DNA of 64,000 nt, taken from NCBI RefSeq assembly GCF_000719345.1, contig NZ_JOFX01000009.1, positions 82,400 through 146,399 on the forward strand. Direction: 5' to 3'. The notes below the pieces were generated by a model that was given only the letters and a program-made list of their open reading frames with translations, did not search any database and had not been told where the DNA came from. This document shows positions 37,272 through 45,404 of the stretch, one piece after another. The position numbers were made by a program, and so were the translations under genes. The stretch comes from Streptomyces sp. NRRL F-2664 (GTDB lineage Bacteria > Actinomycetota > Actinomycetes > Streptomycetales > Streptomycetaceae). Each line of letters opens with the position of its first letter. Position 1 is the stretch's first letter.

Positions 37272-37380
37272 GCGGACACCTTAGGGGGTGTGGTCGACGG
37301 GGCCGGCCGGGGGAGCGGCGCCCCCGCCGCCGACCCGGTCCGATCGGCGTGGCAGCCTTCGGCGGCCGGCCGCCCGGGGC

Positions 37381-37722
37381 TCACCACCAGTACTGCTGAT
37401 GGCGTCCGCCGGTGCGGCGGGCGCGCGACAGGGCGCAGCGGGCGAGGACGATCAGCACGGCCGCCCCGGCCAGGAGGGGGACCAAGGTGCCCGGGTCCGG
37501 CGCCCGCAGGACGATGACGACGGCGGTCGCGCAAGCAGGGGAGTGCGCAGTCCTGGCCAGGGCGTCTTCGGGGCGGGGCCGGCGGTCGTGCGTCCGTCCG
37601 GCGGTGAACGGCGGGAGGGCGGGCTCGCCCGGGAGGAACCCCGCACGGGCGGCAGGTGGGCGGCCGGCGGATCCGGGGCACGGCGGCCCGGGGTGGGGGC
37701 GGCTGCGAACCCCCTGGATCAT
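37381..37722 (-). CDS. Possible small membrane protein, unknown
   Basis: An open frame of up to 113 residues whose C-terminal half has two hydrophobic stretches (ATAVVIVL and LVPLLAGAAVLIVLARCAL) and a basic, aromatic end (HQQYWW). The N-terminal half is Pro/Arg-rich and may be non-coding; the real start is unclear and no good ribosome site was seen. No family is recognised. The rest of 37272-37830 shows nothing else. Confidence 0.35.
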   Translation of the reverse strand: MIQGVRSRPHPGPPCPGSAGRPPAARAGFLPGEPALPPFTAGRTHDRRPRPEDALARTAHSPACATAVVIVLRAPDPGTLVPLLAGAAVLIVLARCALSRARRTGGRHQQYWW

Positions 37723-37830
37723 ACGAAGCCGCCCGAACCGTGCAGCCGCCGGGTCCGCCCCGCTCCGCGCCGTTCCTCCCGAAGCCGCCCCGGAGCCCTC
37801 GTCGCCGTCGGCGTGACCGTCGGTGCCCCG

Positions 37831-38406
37831 TCAGGAAGCCTCGAACGCCGGCCCGTCGCCGGTGACCCGCAGCCGCACCGGGCGGTCGGACACCGGGATG
37901 GTGCAGCCGTCCTGCGTGCTGCAGCTCGCGTAGCCGATCAGGACCGTCGCGTCCCCGTTCCCGTCCGCGCGGACCGGCAGCGTCGTGGTGACCGGACCGT
38001 CCGGGTAGACCGGGACCGGCGCGTCGACGCCGGGCACGCGGATCGACCGCACCTGCGCGGCCGCCTGCAGTGTGCCCTGTGCCGCCAGGGCGCCGGTGAC
38101 CCCCACCGTGGTCGGGCGGCCCACCCCTTCGATGCCCGTGGCCGGCAGGTCGGTGCTGTAGAGGTGGAAGCCCTTGGCCTCGGGCGTGAAGACCGCCGTG
38201 AGGGTGCCCGCCGAGGCCTTCCAGTCGGTCACCGACAGCGTGACGGTCACCCCGTTCTCGGAGAAACGCGTCGTGGGGGCGGGGCGGGCGGCGGCCGCGG
38301 GGTCCGCGGCGGGTTGCCCGCCGCATGCCGGGAGCGCCGCCAGGGCGAGGAGGGCGGCCGCTGCGCGGACCTTCCGGTGGTGCCGTACGTACGGGGAAGT
38401 GTTCAT
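37831..38406 (-). CDS. DsbD-alpha-like thiol-disulfide lipoprotein
   Basis: 191 residues with a lipoprotein signal (lipobox LPAC, Cys28). Residues about 45-190 resemble the N-terminal (alpha) domain of DsbD, an immunoglobulin fold with a redox Cys pair. The pair Cys162 and Cys168 in SCSTQDGCTIP keeps the C-x5-C spacing of DsbD-alpha. It would pass electrons from CcdA to outer-face substrates. It is the last gene of the thioredoxin/CcdA group, 109 bp after CcdA. Confidence 0.8.
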   Translation of the reverse strand: MNTSPYVRHHRKVRAAAALLALAALPACGGQPAADPAAAARPAPTTRFSENGVTVTLSVTDWKASAGTLTAVFTPEAKGFHLYSTDLPATGIEGVGRPTTVGVTGALAAQGTLQAAAQVRSIRVPGVDAPVPVYPDGPVTTTLPVRADGNGDATVLIGYASCSTQDGCTIPVSDRPVRLRVTGDGPAFEAS

Positions 38407-38515
38407 CTCAGCCTCTGCGCCTCTGTCCTGCGCGTGTTGCTCGCGGGATCGGATGGGGTGGGACGGGAACGAATCGAATCGAGTCGGAAGGAAGGCCGAG
38501 GGGAGCCGGCTGGGC

Positions 38516-39298
38516 CTAGAGGACCGTGCCGAAGGCCGCACTCCACACCTGCAGGGCATAGACCATGTCGTTCCACACCCCGGTGGCCAGCAGCAGCCCG
38601 ACCAGGACCAGCAGGCCCCCGCCGGTCCGCAGGACCCAGGGGTAGTGGCGCTTGACCAGGCCGAAGGCGCCCAGCGCCCGCCGGAAGGCCAGCGCGGCCA
38701 GGACGAAGGGCAGGCCCAGACCCAGGCAGTACGCGACCATCAGCAGGGCCCCGCGGACCGCGCTCGCCTCGGTCCAGGCGAGGGCCTGTACCGCGGCCAG
38801 TGTCGGCCCGATGCACGGCGTCCAGCCGACCGCGAACACCGCCCCGAGGGCGGGCGCCCCCGCCAGCCCCAGCGCGGGGCGCCGGTGGCTGCGGAACTCC
38901 CGCTGCGTGAATCCCGGCAGGAACCCCATGAAGGACAGCCCCATGAGCACCGTGAGGACACCGAGCACCTGGGTGATCACTTCCTGGTGCGCCAGCAGGC
39001 TCCGCCCGAAGTACCCGAACAGGGCCCCGCCCGAGACGAGGACGGCGGTGAAGCCCAGGACGAACAACAGCGCGCCGGCCGCCATCCGGCTGCGCCGCCC
39101 GCCCCGCGCGTCCGCCAGGTCGGAGACCGACAGGCTGGTGACGTAGCTGAGGTAGCCCGGTACGAGCGGCAGCACGCACGGGGAGAGGAAGGACACCAGC
39201 CCCGCCGCGAACGCCACGGGAGCCGCGATCGCGAGCGTGCCGTTGACGAGGGAGGCCGTGTCCGTGGCGGCGAGCGTCCACTGCGCGGCGGCCGTCAC
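38516..39298 (-). CDS. ccdA: CcdA/DsbD-beta-like thiol-disulfide transmembrane protein
   Basis: A 260-residue protein with six predicted helices that carries electrons across the membrane from cytosolic thioredoxin. Two redox cysteines lie in SFLSPCVLPLVPGYLSY and AVGWTPCIGPTL, as in CcdA. GTG 39298 overlaps the stop of the TlpA-like gene (GTGA). Partners encoded beside it are two extracytoplasmic thioredoxin-fold proteins and a DsbD-alpha-like lipoprotein. Cytochrome c maturation genes are not present here. Confidence 0.92.
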   Translation of the reverse strand: MTAAAQWTLAATDTASLVNGTLAIAAPVAFAAGLVSFLSPCVLPLVPGYLSYVTSLSVSDLADARGGRRSRMAAGALLFVLGFTAVLVSGGALFGYFGRSLLAHQEVITQVLGVLTVLMGLSFMGFLPGFTQREFRSHRRPALGLAGAPALGAVFAVGWTPCIGPTLAAVQALAWTEASAVRGALLMVAYCLGLGLPFVLAALAFRRALGAFGLVKRHYPWVLRTGGGLLVLVGLLLATGVWNDMVYALQVWSAAFGTVL

Positions 39299-39897
39299 GA
39301 CTCCTCCCGCAGGACGCGTGCGAGCAGGGGCCGCAGCTGCTCGTCGGTGACGGCGCCGCCGATGGCGGCGGCGACCCGTCCGCGGCGGTCGATCACGAGG
39401 GTCGAGGGGATCGCCTGCGGGTTGACCAGGGACGGCGGGAACCGCAGCAGGAGTTCCCCGTCGGGGTCGTGGAGGCTGGGGAAGGTCATGTCGTGGGCGC
39501 GTACGAAGGACCGGGCTGCCTCCCGGTCCCGGTCCCGGGTGTTGATCCCGAGGAACCGGACCCCGTCGGCCCGCGTCTGCCGGCTGAGCCGCTCCAGGTC
39601 GTCCGCCTCGGTGCGGCAGGGACCGCACCAGGAGCCCCAGGCGTTCAGTACGACGACCTGCCCCCGGAAGTCGCCGAGCGCGACCCGCTCCCCGTCCAGG
39701 TCGGCTCCCGCGAGGGCGGGCGCGTCCTGCCGGGAGGCGGGGTCCACGACCGCCGCCCCGGCCGCGGCACGGACCGCGTTCGCCCCGGCGGCCCCGGAGC
39801 CGCCGTCCGTCCACAGGCCGGCGGCGGCCAGTACCGCCGCCACCGCGAGGCCGGTCGCGGCCGGGACGGCGACCGACGCCCGCAGGGGTCTTCTCAT
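39295..39897 (-). CDS. TlpA/ResA-like extracytoplasmic thioredoxin
   Basis: 200 residues, N-terminally anchored (hydrophobic 8-28), with an AhpC/TSA-Redoxin type thioredoxin domain and active site WCGPC (Cys91, Cys94); cis-Pro in QAIPSTLV. It likely reduces disulfides outside the membrane with electrons from CcdA. ATG 39897 overlaps the stop of the upstream thioredoxin gene (ATGA), giving a tightly coupled operon. Confidence 0.92.
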   Translation of the reverse strand: MRRPLRASVAVPAATGLAVAAVLAAAGLWTDGGSGAAGANAVRAAAGAAVVDPASRQDAPALAGADLDGERVALGDFRGQVVVLNAWGSWCGPCRTEADDLERLSRQTRADGVRFLGINTRDRDREAARSFVRAHDMTFPSLHDPDGELLLRFPPSLVNPQAIPSTLVIDRRGRVAAAIGGAVTDEQLRPLLARVLREES

Positions 39898-40673
39898 GAC
39901 GCCCACGTGCGCAGCCAGGTGTTGATCCCGTCCGCGGTCAGCGACGGGTTGCCCGTCACGTGGGTGTCGGTGCGCACCGTGCCGGACGGTGAGACGACGA
40001 CCAGGACGGGCATCTTGTACGTGCCGCCCGAAGGGCTGTACTTGCGCAGGAGCGCGGAGTTCGCGGAGCTGTTGCCGCCGATGTCCACCTTGACCATGTA
40101 GTACGAGGCACCGAGGATCCCGGCGGTCTGCGACTGCGCGAACACCTTGTCGGCGGCCTTGCAGTTGCCGCACCAGTTCGCGCCGAAGTCGAGCAGCACC
40201 ATCCGCCCGTCGGCCTTGGCCGCACGCAGCGCCGCGTCGATCTGCTTCTGTGCGTCGGCCGAGCTGTCGTACCCGGGGCCGGGCACCTTGGCCGGCGCCG
40301 GTGCGGCGGACGTACGGGCCGGCTTGGCGGAGCCGCCGCCGGCCGCGGTGGAACCGGAGGGCGCCCGGGACGGGTTGCGCGAGGGGGAGGCCGACGCGGA
40401 AGCGGAAGCGGACGTGCTCGCAGAGGCGGACGCGGTCGGGGACACCTCGGCGGAGGGCGACGCCGACTCCGACGGGAGGGCCTGCGAGGACTGTGCGGCG
40501 GTGGCCGCGGCGGCGGAGCCGGCGGGCTCCGAGGCCGGTCCGCAGGCCGCAGTCAGGCCCGCCGCGACGACGGCCGCGGCCACCAGCGGCAGCCGCCTTC
40601 CCAGGGGGGCGGTGGAGCGGGGCGGCGTCGTACGGCGCTCGGCGCGGACGGGTCGGAGCATGCGAGAACTCAT
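39894..40673 (-). CDS. Exported thioredoxin-fold lipoprotein
   Basis: 259 residues. A signal with a possible lipobox (LTAAC, Cys44) is followed by an 80-residue Ser/Ala/Pro-rich spacer and a thioredoxin domain with active site WCGNC (Cys168, Cys171) and cis-Pro motif KMPVLVV. It is first in the operon with TlpA-like, CcdA and DsbD-alpha-like genes and probably is a CcdA client. The long spacer suggests reach into the cell wall. Confidence 0.88.
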   Translation of the reverse strand: MSSRMLRPVRAERRTTPPRSTAPLGRRLPLVAAAVVAAGLTAACGPASEPAGSAAAATAAQSSQALPSESASPSAEVSPTASASASTSASASASASPSRNPSRAPSGSTAAGGGSAKPARTSAAPAPAKVPGPGYDSSADAQKQIDAALRAAKADGRMVLLDFGANWCGNCKAADKVFAQSQTAGILGASYYMVKVDIGGNSSANSALLRKYSPSGGTYKMPVLVVVSPSGTVRTDTHVTGNPSLTADGINTWLRTWAS

Positions 40674-40918
40674 GGCGGAGACACCCCAAGGCACGGTTCG
40701 GACTGCGGGACGGGCGCGAAGGCCCCCCGGCTCGGTGAAACCGGCGGCCCGACGGTGATCCGGGATGTCGTGTCCCGGAGTCGGTGGCCGCTCGGCTGAG
40801 GCGAGCATAGGACCGCTCGGGGCCTGCGGAACCGTGTCGGCGCGATCTTGAGCTTGCCCTAAGGAAGAGCTCACCTTCCGCTTCGCCGGAACAGGGCGGA
40901 TCGGTTGAATCGACCTTG
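40674..40918. promoter_or_regulatory. Upstream region of thiol-disulfide operon with OmpR-type direct repeat
   Basis: TTGAGC (40848-40853) and CTAAGG (40859-40864) form an 11-bp-spaced direct repeat within a 20-bp segment that matches 15 of 20 positions of a segment upstream of the CAP-domain gene. The rest of the region shows no gene. Confidence 0.4.
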
Positions 40919-41473
40919 TCAGAAGGACGATTCGCGGACGCTGGCCTTCGCTCCCGGATCGATGGTCGCCGTGATGACCGACCGGTGGTCGGAACTGGTG
41001 AACGTGACCGTGAGGGTGCTGTCCGACGTCTGCGACGTCGCGGTCCGGAAGCCGCGGCCGGGGATCGCGGAGATCAGGCACACCCCCCGGCTGCCGTACC
41101 GCACCGTCACCTTCCCGCCCTGCGACGGCACGGTGTACAGGCCCGCTCCGCCCTCCTCGCAGTCGACGGTGCGCGGGGCGGCTGTCCGGGGGGCGCTCGA
41201 CGTGGCCTTGACGGGCGTGGGCGTCATCGAGGGGGAGGGGCGCTGCGAGACCGTGGGAGAGGGGCTGGCGGACGCGGTCGGGGACGGTGTGTCCGCAGGC
41301 GGGCTGCCCGCCTGCCAGGCGGGAGGCGTGTCGATGACCGTCGGGGCGGACCGGGCGACCGGCGGCGTATGCCGGGTCGAGCCGACCACGAACTGGACCG
41401 TGGCGAGCACGGCGGTCACGCTGGCGGCCGTGCACGACAGCCATATGAGCAGGTAGCGCGGAGTTCGGGGCAC
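40919..41473 (-). CDS. Exported or membrane-anchored protein, unknown
   Basis: 184 residues: one N-terminal hydrophobic helix (YLLIWLSCTAASVTAVLATV), a Thr/Pro/Ser linker (about 40-100), then a compact C-terminal domain with two Cys (RTVDCEEGG and SRGVCLISAIPG) that may form a disulfide. GTG start at 41473 with a weak ribosome site. The family is not recognised. It lies just upstream of the disulfide relay operon on the same strand, so it could be a client. Confidence 0.6.
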   Translation of the reverse strand: MPRTPRYLLIWLSCTAASVTAVLATVQFVVGSTRHTPPVARSAPTVIDTPPAWQAGSPPADTPSPTASASPSPTVSQRPSPSMTPTPVKATSSAPRTAAPRTVDCEEGGAGLYTVPSQGGKVTVRYGSRGVCLISAIPGRGFRTATSQTSDSTLTVTFTSSDHRSVITATIDPGAKASVRESSF

Positions 41474-41565
41474 GGCCCCATAGTGTCCGACGCTCCGGCC
41501 GGTCTGTCACCGGCTCCCCCGGAACAGCCCGGGCGGGGCGGCTGCCGGGGAGGGCGAACGCCGAC

Positions 41566-41595
41566 GTCCTCCCACCCGCAGGCGGGTGGGAGGAC
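41566..41595. terminator. Hairpin terminator of CAP-domain gene
   Basis: A 14-bp perfect inverted repeat (41566-41579 with 41582-41595) lies 70 bases past the CAP-domain stop. Confidence 0.7.
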
Positions 41596-41664
41596 GGGGC
41601 GGTGGGGGGTGGTTCGGGGTGGGGCCGGGGCGTTCGCCCCGTGTGCCCCGTGTGCGGTGGTCGG

Positions 41665-42531
41665 TTACCTCGGAGCGCCGAAGTTCTGGGTCCACCAGGG
41701 GCCGCCGTCGCCCTTGTGGACGCCTATGCCGATCTCCTTGAAGGCGCAGTTGAGGATGTTCGCCCGGTGCCCGGGGCTGTTCATCCACGCCTTCATGACG
41801 GCAGCGGCATCGGCCTGCCCGCGGGCTATGTTCTCGCCCAGGTTGGACCACTTGTAGCCGGCGGCCTCCACGCGGCTGGTCATGGTGGACCCGTCGGGCC
41901 CGGTGTGCGACATGACGCCGGCGCGGGCCATGGTGTCGCTGTACCCCCGAGCGGCGGCGCTCAGTTTGGCGTTGGTGGCCAGGGCGCCGCAGCCGGCGGC
42001 CGCCCGCTCCTTGTTGACCAGGGCGAGCACGGCGGACTCGGCGTCGCCGTTGACGGTACCGCCGGCCCCGCCCGTGCTGCCGCCCGCGCCCCCGCCGCCC
42101 GAACCGCCCGAACTGCCCGAACCGCCGCCGGAGGTGGTGGCGGGCTTCTTCGTGGGCTTGGGGGCGGGGGAGTCCGGGGCGGCCGGGCTGCTGCTCTGCG
42201 CGGACGCGGTGTCGGTGGGTGTCGCGGACGCCGAGGCCTCGGCGGTGGGTGACGCGGACGCGTCGGCGGTTGTCGAGACCGTGGCGTCGGTGGTGGGCGT
42301 TGCGGCGTCGGGGGTGGGGGTGGCCGCTCCCGCGCCCGCCCCCGAGGACGCGCCGGCGGCGCCGTCGGCCCGCAGGTCGGTGCGCGCGTCGTCGCCGGAG
42401 TCGGCCACCGCGACCCCCACCGCCACCACTGCGGCGGCCGCGGTGACGGACAGCACGATGCGCGTGCGCACCGTCTTCTTCCGCCGGGCCTCGACGCGGG
42501 TCTGCGGTGGGGGAGTGTGGCTGCGGCTCAT
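41665..42531 (-). CDS. Secreted CAP (SCP-like) domain protein
   Basis: 288 residues. An N-terminal membrane signal (IVLSVTAAAAVVAVGVAVA) is followed by a long Ser/Thr/Ala/Pro linker with a Gly/Ser stretch and, from about residue 165, a CAP domain (VLALVNKERAAAGCGAL, MSHTGPDGSTMTSRV, YKWSNLGENIARG, MNSPGHRANIL). The His and Glu ligands of the CAP site are present. The role of bacterial CAP proteins is not well defined. ATG 42531 has GAGGTG upstream. TAA is the stop. Confidence 0.9.
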   Translation of the reverse strand: MSRSHTPPPQTRVEARRKKTVRTRIVLSVTAAAAVVAVGVAVADSGDDARTDLRADGAAGASSGAGAGAATPTPDAATPTTDATVSTTADASASPTAEASASATPTDTASAQSSSPAAPDSPAPKPTKKPATTSGGGSGSSGGSGGGGAGGSTGGAGGTVNGDAESAVLALVNKERAAAGCGALATNAKLSAAARGYSDTMARAGVMSHTGPDGSTMTSRVEAAGYKWSNLGENIARGQADAAAVMKAWMNSPGHRANILNCAFKEIGIGVHKGDGGPWWTQNFGAPR

Positions 42532-42618
42532 GCCGGTAACACCTCGCAAGAGAAAGGGAGGAGGGGACTCCGCCCGAGCCTAGGCCGGTGACCAGCCGAT
42601 ATCGCCTCCTGGAAGCCT

Positions 42619-42638
42619 TCTTCAAGTTCCCTTAAGGA
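42619..42638. promoter_or_regulatory. OmpR-type direct repeat upstream of CAP-domain gene
   Basis: TTCAAG (42621-42626) and TTAAGG (42632-42637) are spaced 11 bp, the pattern bound by PhoB/OmpR-type regulators. A related copy lies at 40846-40865. On the minus strand TTGAAG could also serve as a -35 box, with TATCGG 18 bp on. Confidence 0.4.
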
Positions 42639-42639
42639 A

Positions 42640-42967
42640 ACCCGCAGGGTCAACACAGGGACGACCCGGGCAATCCGCCCAACTCCCCTCGACATCGGTC
42701 GGGTCGGCGCCCCACCACCCACAAGCCCCCACCGCAACCGCTCTGTTGCCCGGTCACCCGCTCCGTGCCGTGGCCCGCTCCGAGGACACGGCCCAGGGGC
42801 CGGTAGCCGGGGAGGCGGCCGGCCATCCCGTCCCCGCCGCGGTTGCGCACCGGGGGCCGTGGCCCGGCCGTCCGCGGGGCCGGGCTCTCCGGTGTCGGGG
42901 CCGCACCCGCGGCGGCGGACGGCCCGCAGCTGTTCGCACGCTCCTCGGCGCAGGGGCCGGACGGTGG
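42640..42967. other. Intergenic region without a supported gene
   Basis: About 330 bp between the CAP-domain promoter and the glyoxalase stop. Several open frames cross it on both strands but none has a ribosome site or recognisable protein. Confidence 0.45.
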
Positions 42968-43423
42968 TCAGGCTCCGCCCGCGGCCCGCCCGGCCTCGCC
43001 GAAGTCGGGGAGGACCAGGGCGCCGTCCTCGGTCAGGGTGAAGCCGGGGTTGTGGGCGATCTCCCAGGCGTGGCCGTCCGGATCGGTGAAGACCCCCGAG
43101 TAGAAGCCGATGGGATGGACGGCGGCCGGGCGGGTGACGGTGCCGCCGGCCGCCGCGGCCGCGGCCAGGACCGCGTCCACCTCCGCGTCGCTGCGCACGT
43201 TGTGGGCCAGGGCGATGCCGCCGAAGCCGGCCGGGGCGGCGTCGGCCAGTCCGCAGTCGGCGGCCAGCTTCCGGCGGTCCCACAGGACCAGGGCCAGCCC
43301 GCCCGCCTGGTGGAAGACCGTCTCCTCGACCTCGGTGCCGCGCCAGCCCAGCGCCGCGTAGAAGCTCTTCGCGCGGGCGAGGTCCGCGACCCCCAGGGTG
43401 ACGAGGCTGATCCGCTGTTCCAT
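42968..43423 (-). CDS. VOC-superfamily (glyoxalase/bleomycin resistance-like) protein
   Basis: 151 residues with paired beta-alpha-beta-beta-beta units: RISLVTLGVADLARAKSFYAALGW at the start and SGVFTDPDGHAWEIAHNPG at the end. The metal-ligand positions of the fold are partly present. The substrate is unknown. ATG at 43423; apparently a single gene. Confidence 0.87.
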   Translation of the reverse strand: MEQRISLVTLGVADLARAKSFYAALGWRGTEVEETVFHQAGGLALVLWDRRKLAADCGLADAAPAGFGGIALAHNVRSDAEVDAVLAAAAAAGGTVTRPAAVHPIGFYSGVFTDPDGHAWEIAHNPGFTLTEDGALVLPDFGEAGRAAGGA

Positions 43424-43470
43424 CCGGCCACCGTAGCCGTCGCAGGCGCCCGGGGCCGCCCAGGCGCCGT

Positions 43471-43620
43471 TCAGGCCGCCGGCTTCCCCGGCTGGTCGTG
43501 GGTCGCACAGTGGATGCCGCCACCGCCCGAGGCGATGGTGTCGATGACCGCCCCCGGCCCCCGTGCCGCGGTCGCCAGCGCCGGCGTCCTCGCCCTGGCG
43601 ACCCCGTTGCTGCCGCGCCG
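43471..43620 (-). pseudogene. Remnant of agmatine deiminase C-terminus
   Basis: Read on the minus strand, the end of this stretch gives VIDTIASGGGGIHCATHDQP followed by GKPAA and a stop. This matches the C-terminal catalytic loop of agmatine/peptidylarginine-type deiminases (GGGxIHCxTxxQP, nucleophile Cys). The roughly 300 residues expected upstream are missing; preceding codons are open but not recognisable. It is therefore a decayed fragment, probably left by a deletion. Confidence 0.6.
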
Positions 43621-43933
43621 GTCCCCGTGGACCGGGCGTGCGTCAGAGGCGGCCGGCGAGGTGGTCGTCGAGGGCCTCGTGGGTCAGGTGCAGGCCCGCC
43701 CGCAGGACCGCGTCGCGCCGAGTGGGATGGGCCGAGCGGTGGGCGAGGTCGAGACGGCCGCGCCCTCCGTCGCGCGGATCGACCCCGCCCCGGGCCGGAC
43801 CGTGCTGGGATCCCTGGAGGAGGCCACTGTGGAGCGGTTGCGGGCCCTCGTCGCCGACGCGACGGCCCCCCGGCCCTGCGACGACGCCGCGGTGGTCACC
43901 TCCTTCCGTCACGCCTGACGGGCGCGGACGACG
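43621..43933. other. Region without a confidently supported gene
   Basis: Open frames with GC-rich third positions run on both strands (plus 43535-43918, minus 43643-43912). Neither has a ribosome site or a recognised family. Next to the deiminase remnant, this looks like a scrambled or decayed segment. Confidence 0.4.
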
Positions 43934-45349
43934 TCACCCCCATCGCCCGGCCACGGCCGGCCGGGGATCGGCGTCCGGGTCCTCGCTGGCCCAGGCCACG
44001 TGGCCGTCGGGGCGGATCAGCGCGGCCGTCACCCCCGCCCAGTCCGCACGGGGTACGGAGAGCGGCGCCCGGTGCAGGGTCACGCCCCCGGCCGGCGGGA
44101 TGCCGCCGACCAGGTCCAGCAGCACGTGGCGGCCGGTCCGCAGCAGGGTGAACAGCCCGGTACCGCCCAGCCGGAGGTCCGGCGCGCGGGTGCCGGCCAG
44201 CCGGTGGCCGCGCCCGGCCGGATAGGCGACCGACAGGGCGGACACCCGCTCGGCGAGCGTGCGGGACAGCTCCGGCAGATCGGCGACGAGGCCGCTCAGC
44301 AGGGCTCTCAGCGCCTGACCCTCGGGGGAGTGGGCGGTCATCAGCGCGGTCTGCGCACGGGTCGAGGCCAGCAGGTCGGCGCCGACCGGATGGCGCTCGT
44401 CGTGGTAGCTGTCCAGCAAGGCGTCAGGGGCTTCGCCCGCGGCGACGGCGGCGAGCTTCCAGCCGAGGTTGGAGGCGTCCTGGAGGCCGACGTTGAGACC
44501 GACGCCGCCGGTCGGGAAATGCATGTGCGCGGCGTCACCGGCGAGCAGCACCCGGCCGTCGCGGTAGCGCTCGGCCTGCCGGGTGGCGTTGCCGAAGCGG
44601 GAGAGCCAGCGGGGATCGCGCAGGCCGAAGTCCCTGCCGGAGATCGCCACCACCCTGGCTCGCAGCTCGTCCAGGGTGAGGACTCCGGGCCGGTCGGAGC
44701 GGTTGCCCTCGGGGTCCCCGCCGACGATCCGGTGCACGCCGTCGGGCAGCGGCACCACCATCAGGCCCCCGGACGGCCCGGAGACGCTGACCGGTCCCGG
44801 CGGCGGATCGTCGAGGACGACGTCGCCGAGCCAGCCCCAGGTGGTCGCCTCCGTCCCGGGGAAGGCGATGCCCGCGGCGCGCCGGACGACGCTGCGCGTG
44901 CCGTCGCAGCCGACGACGTACGAGGCCCGCAGCGGCGGGCGGCCGGCGACCTCGACCGTGACGCCGTCCGCGTCCCGGGTGAGCCCGGTGACGCGCCGGC
45001 CCCGCAGGACACGGGCTCCGGCGGCGCGCGCGTGCTCCTCCAGCAGCGCCTCCGTCCGGGCCTGCGGCAGCGCCAGCGTGTACGGGAACGGCGTGTCGAG
45101 CACGCCGAAGTCCATCCGGTCGTCCAGGCCGCCGAAATGGCCGTCGGGGATGCGGCGGCCCTCGTCCAGGAAGCGGTCCACGACGCCGCGGCAGGCGAGC
45201 AGTTCCAGGGTGCGGGGATGCACGGTGAGGGCCTTGGAATGCGGATCCGGTTCCTGCCGGTCCTCCAGCACGGTCACATCGGCCCCACCCAGGCGCAGTT
45301 CCGCCGCCAGCCACAGGCCGACGGGTCCGGCTCCGACGATGACGATCAT
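43934..45349 (-). CDS. FAD-dependent aromatic-ring monooxygenase
   Basis: A 471-residue class A flavoprotein hydroxylase. Motifs: IVIVGAGPVGLWLAAELR at the start, VVGCDGTRSVVRRAAGI near residue 150 and GRVLLAGDAAHMHFPTGGVGLNVG near 270. It also has a short C-terminal thioredoxin-like tail. It may detoxify a phenolic or polyketide drug (the Rox/TetX-like group looks similar) or act in degradation. ATG 45349 has GGAGG seven bases upstream. It is controlled, by inference, by the divergent TetR through twin operators. Confidence 0.9.
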   Translation of the reverse strand: MIVIVGAGPVGLWLAAELRLGGADVTVLEDRQEPDPHSKALTVHPRTLELLACRGVVDRFLDEGRRIPDGHFGGLDDRMDFGVLDTPFPYTLALPQARTEALLEEHARAAGARVLRGRRVTGLTRDADGVTVEVAGRPPLRASYVVGCDGTRSVVRRAAGIAFPGTEATTWGWLGDVVLDDPPPGPVSVSGPSGGLMVVPLPDGVHRIVGGDPEGNRSDRPGVLTLDELRARVVAISGRDFGLRDPRWLSRFGNATRQAERYRDGRVLLAGDAAHMHFPTGGVGLNVGLQDASNLGWKLAAVAAGEAPDALLDSYHDERHPVGADLLASTRAQTALMTAHSPEGQALRALLSGLVADLPELSRTLAERVSALSVAYPAGRGHRLAGTRAPDLRLGGTGLFTLLRTGRHVLLDLVGGIPPAGGVTLHRAPLSVPRADWAGVTAALIRPDGHVAWASEDPDADPRPAVAGRWG

Positions 45350-45363
45350 CGAGACACCTCCAT

Positions 45364-45404
45364 CTTGGTCAGTGACCAAGAAGTAGACTTGGTCGGTGAC
45401 CAAA
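45364..45404. promoter_or_regulatory. Twin TetR operators
   Basis: CTTGGTCAGTGACCAAG (45364-45380, perfect 7-3-7 palindrome) and CTTGGTCGGTGACCAAA (45388-45404, one mismatch) lie 24 bp apart and fill the space between the divergent monooxygenase and TetR genes. The second one covers the TetR start codon, implying a leaderless mRNA and tight autorepression. Confidence 0.8.

Noticed and set aside
43643..43912. Minus-strand open frame of 89 residues
   Set aside because: No recognisable protein; bias only in its second half.
43535..43918. Plus-strand open frame of 127 residues
   Set aside because: Codon bias is good, but there is no ribosome site or recognised family, and its first part is antisense to the deiminase remnant.
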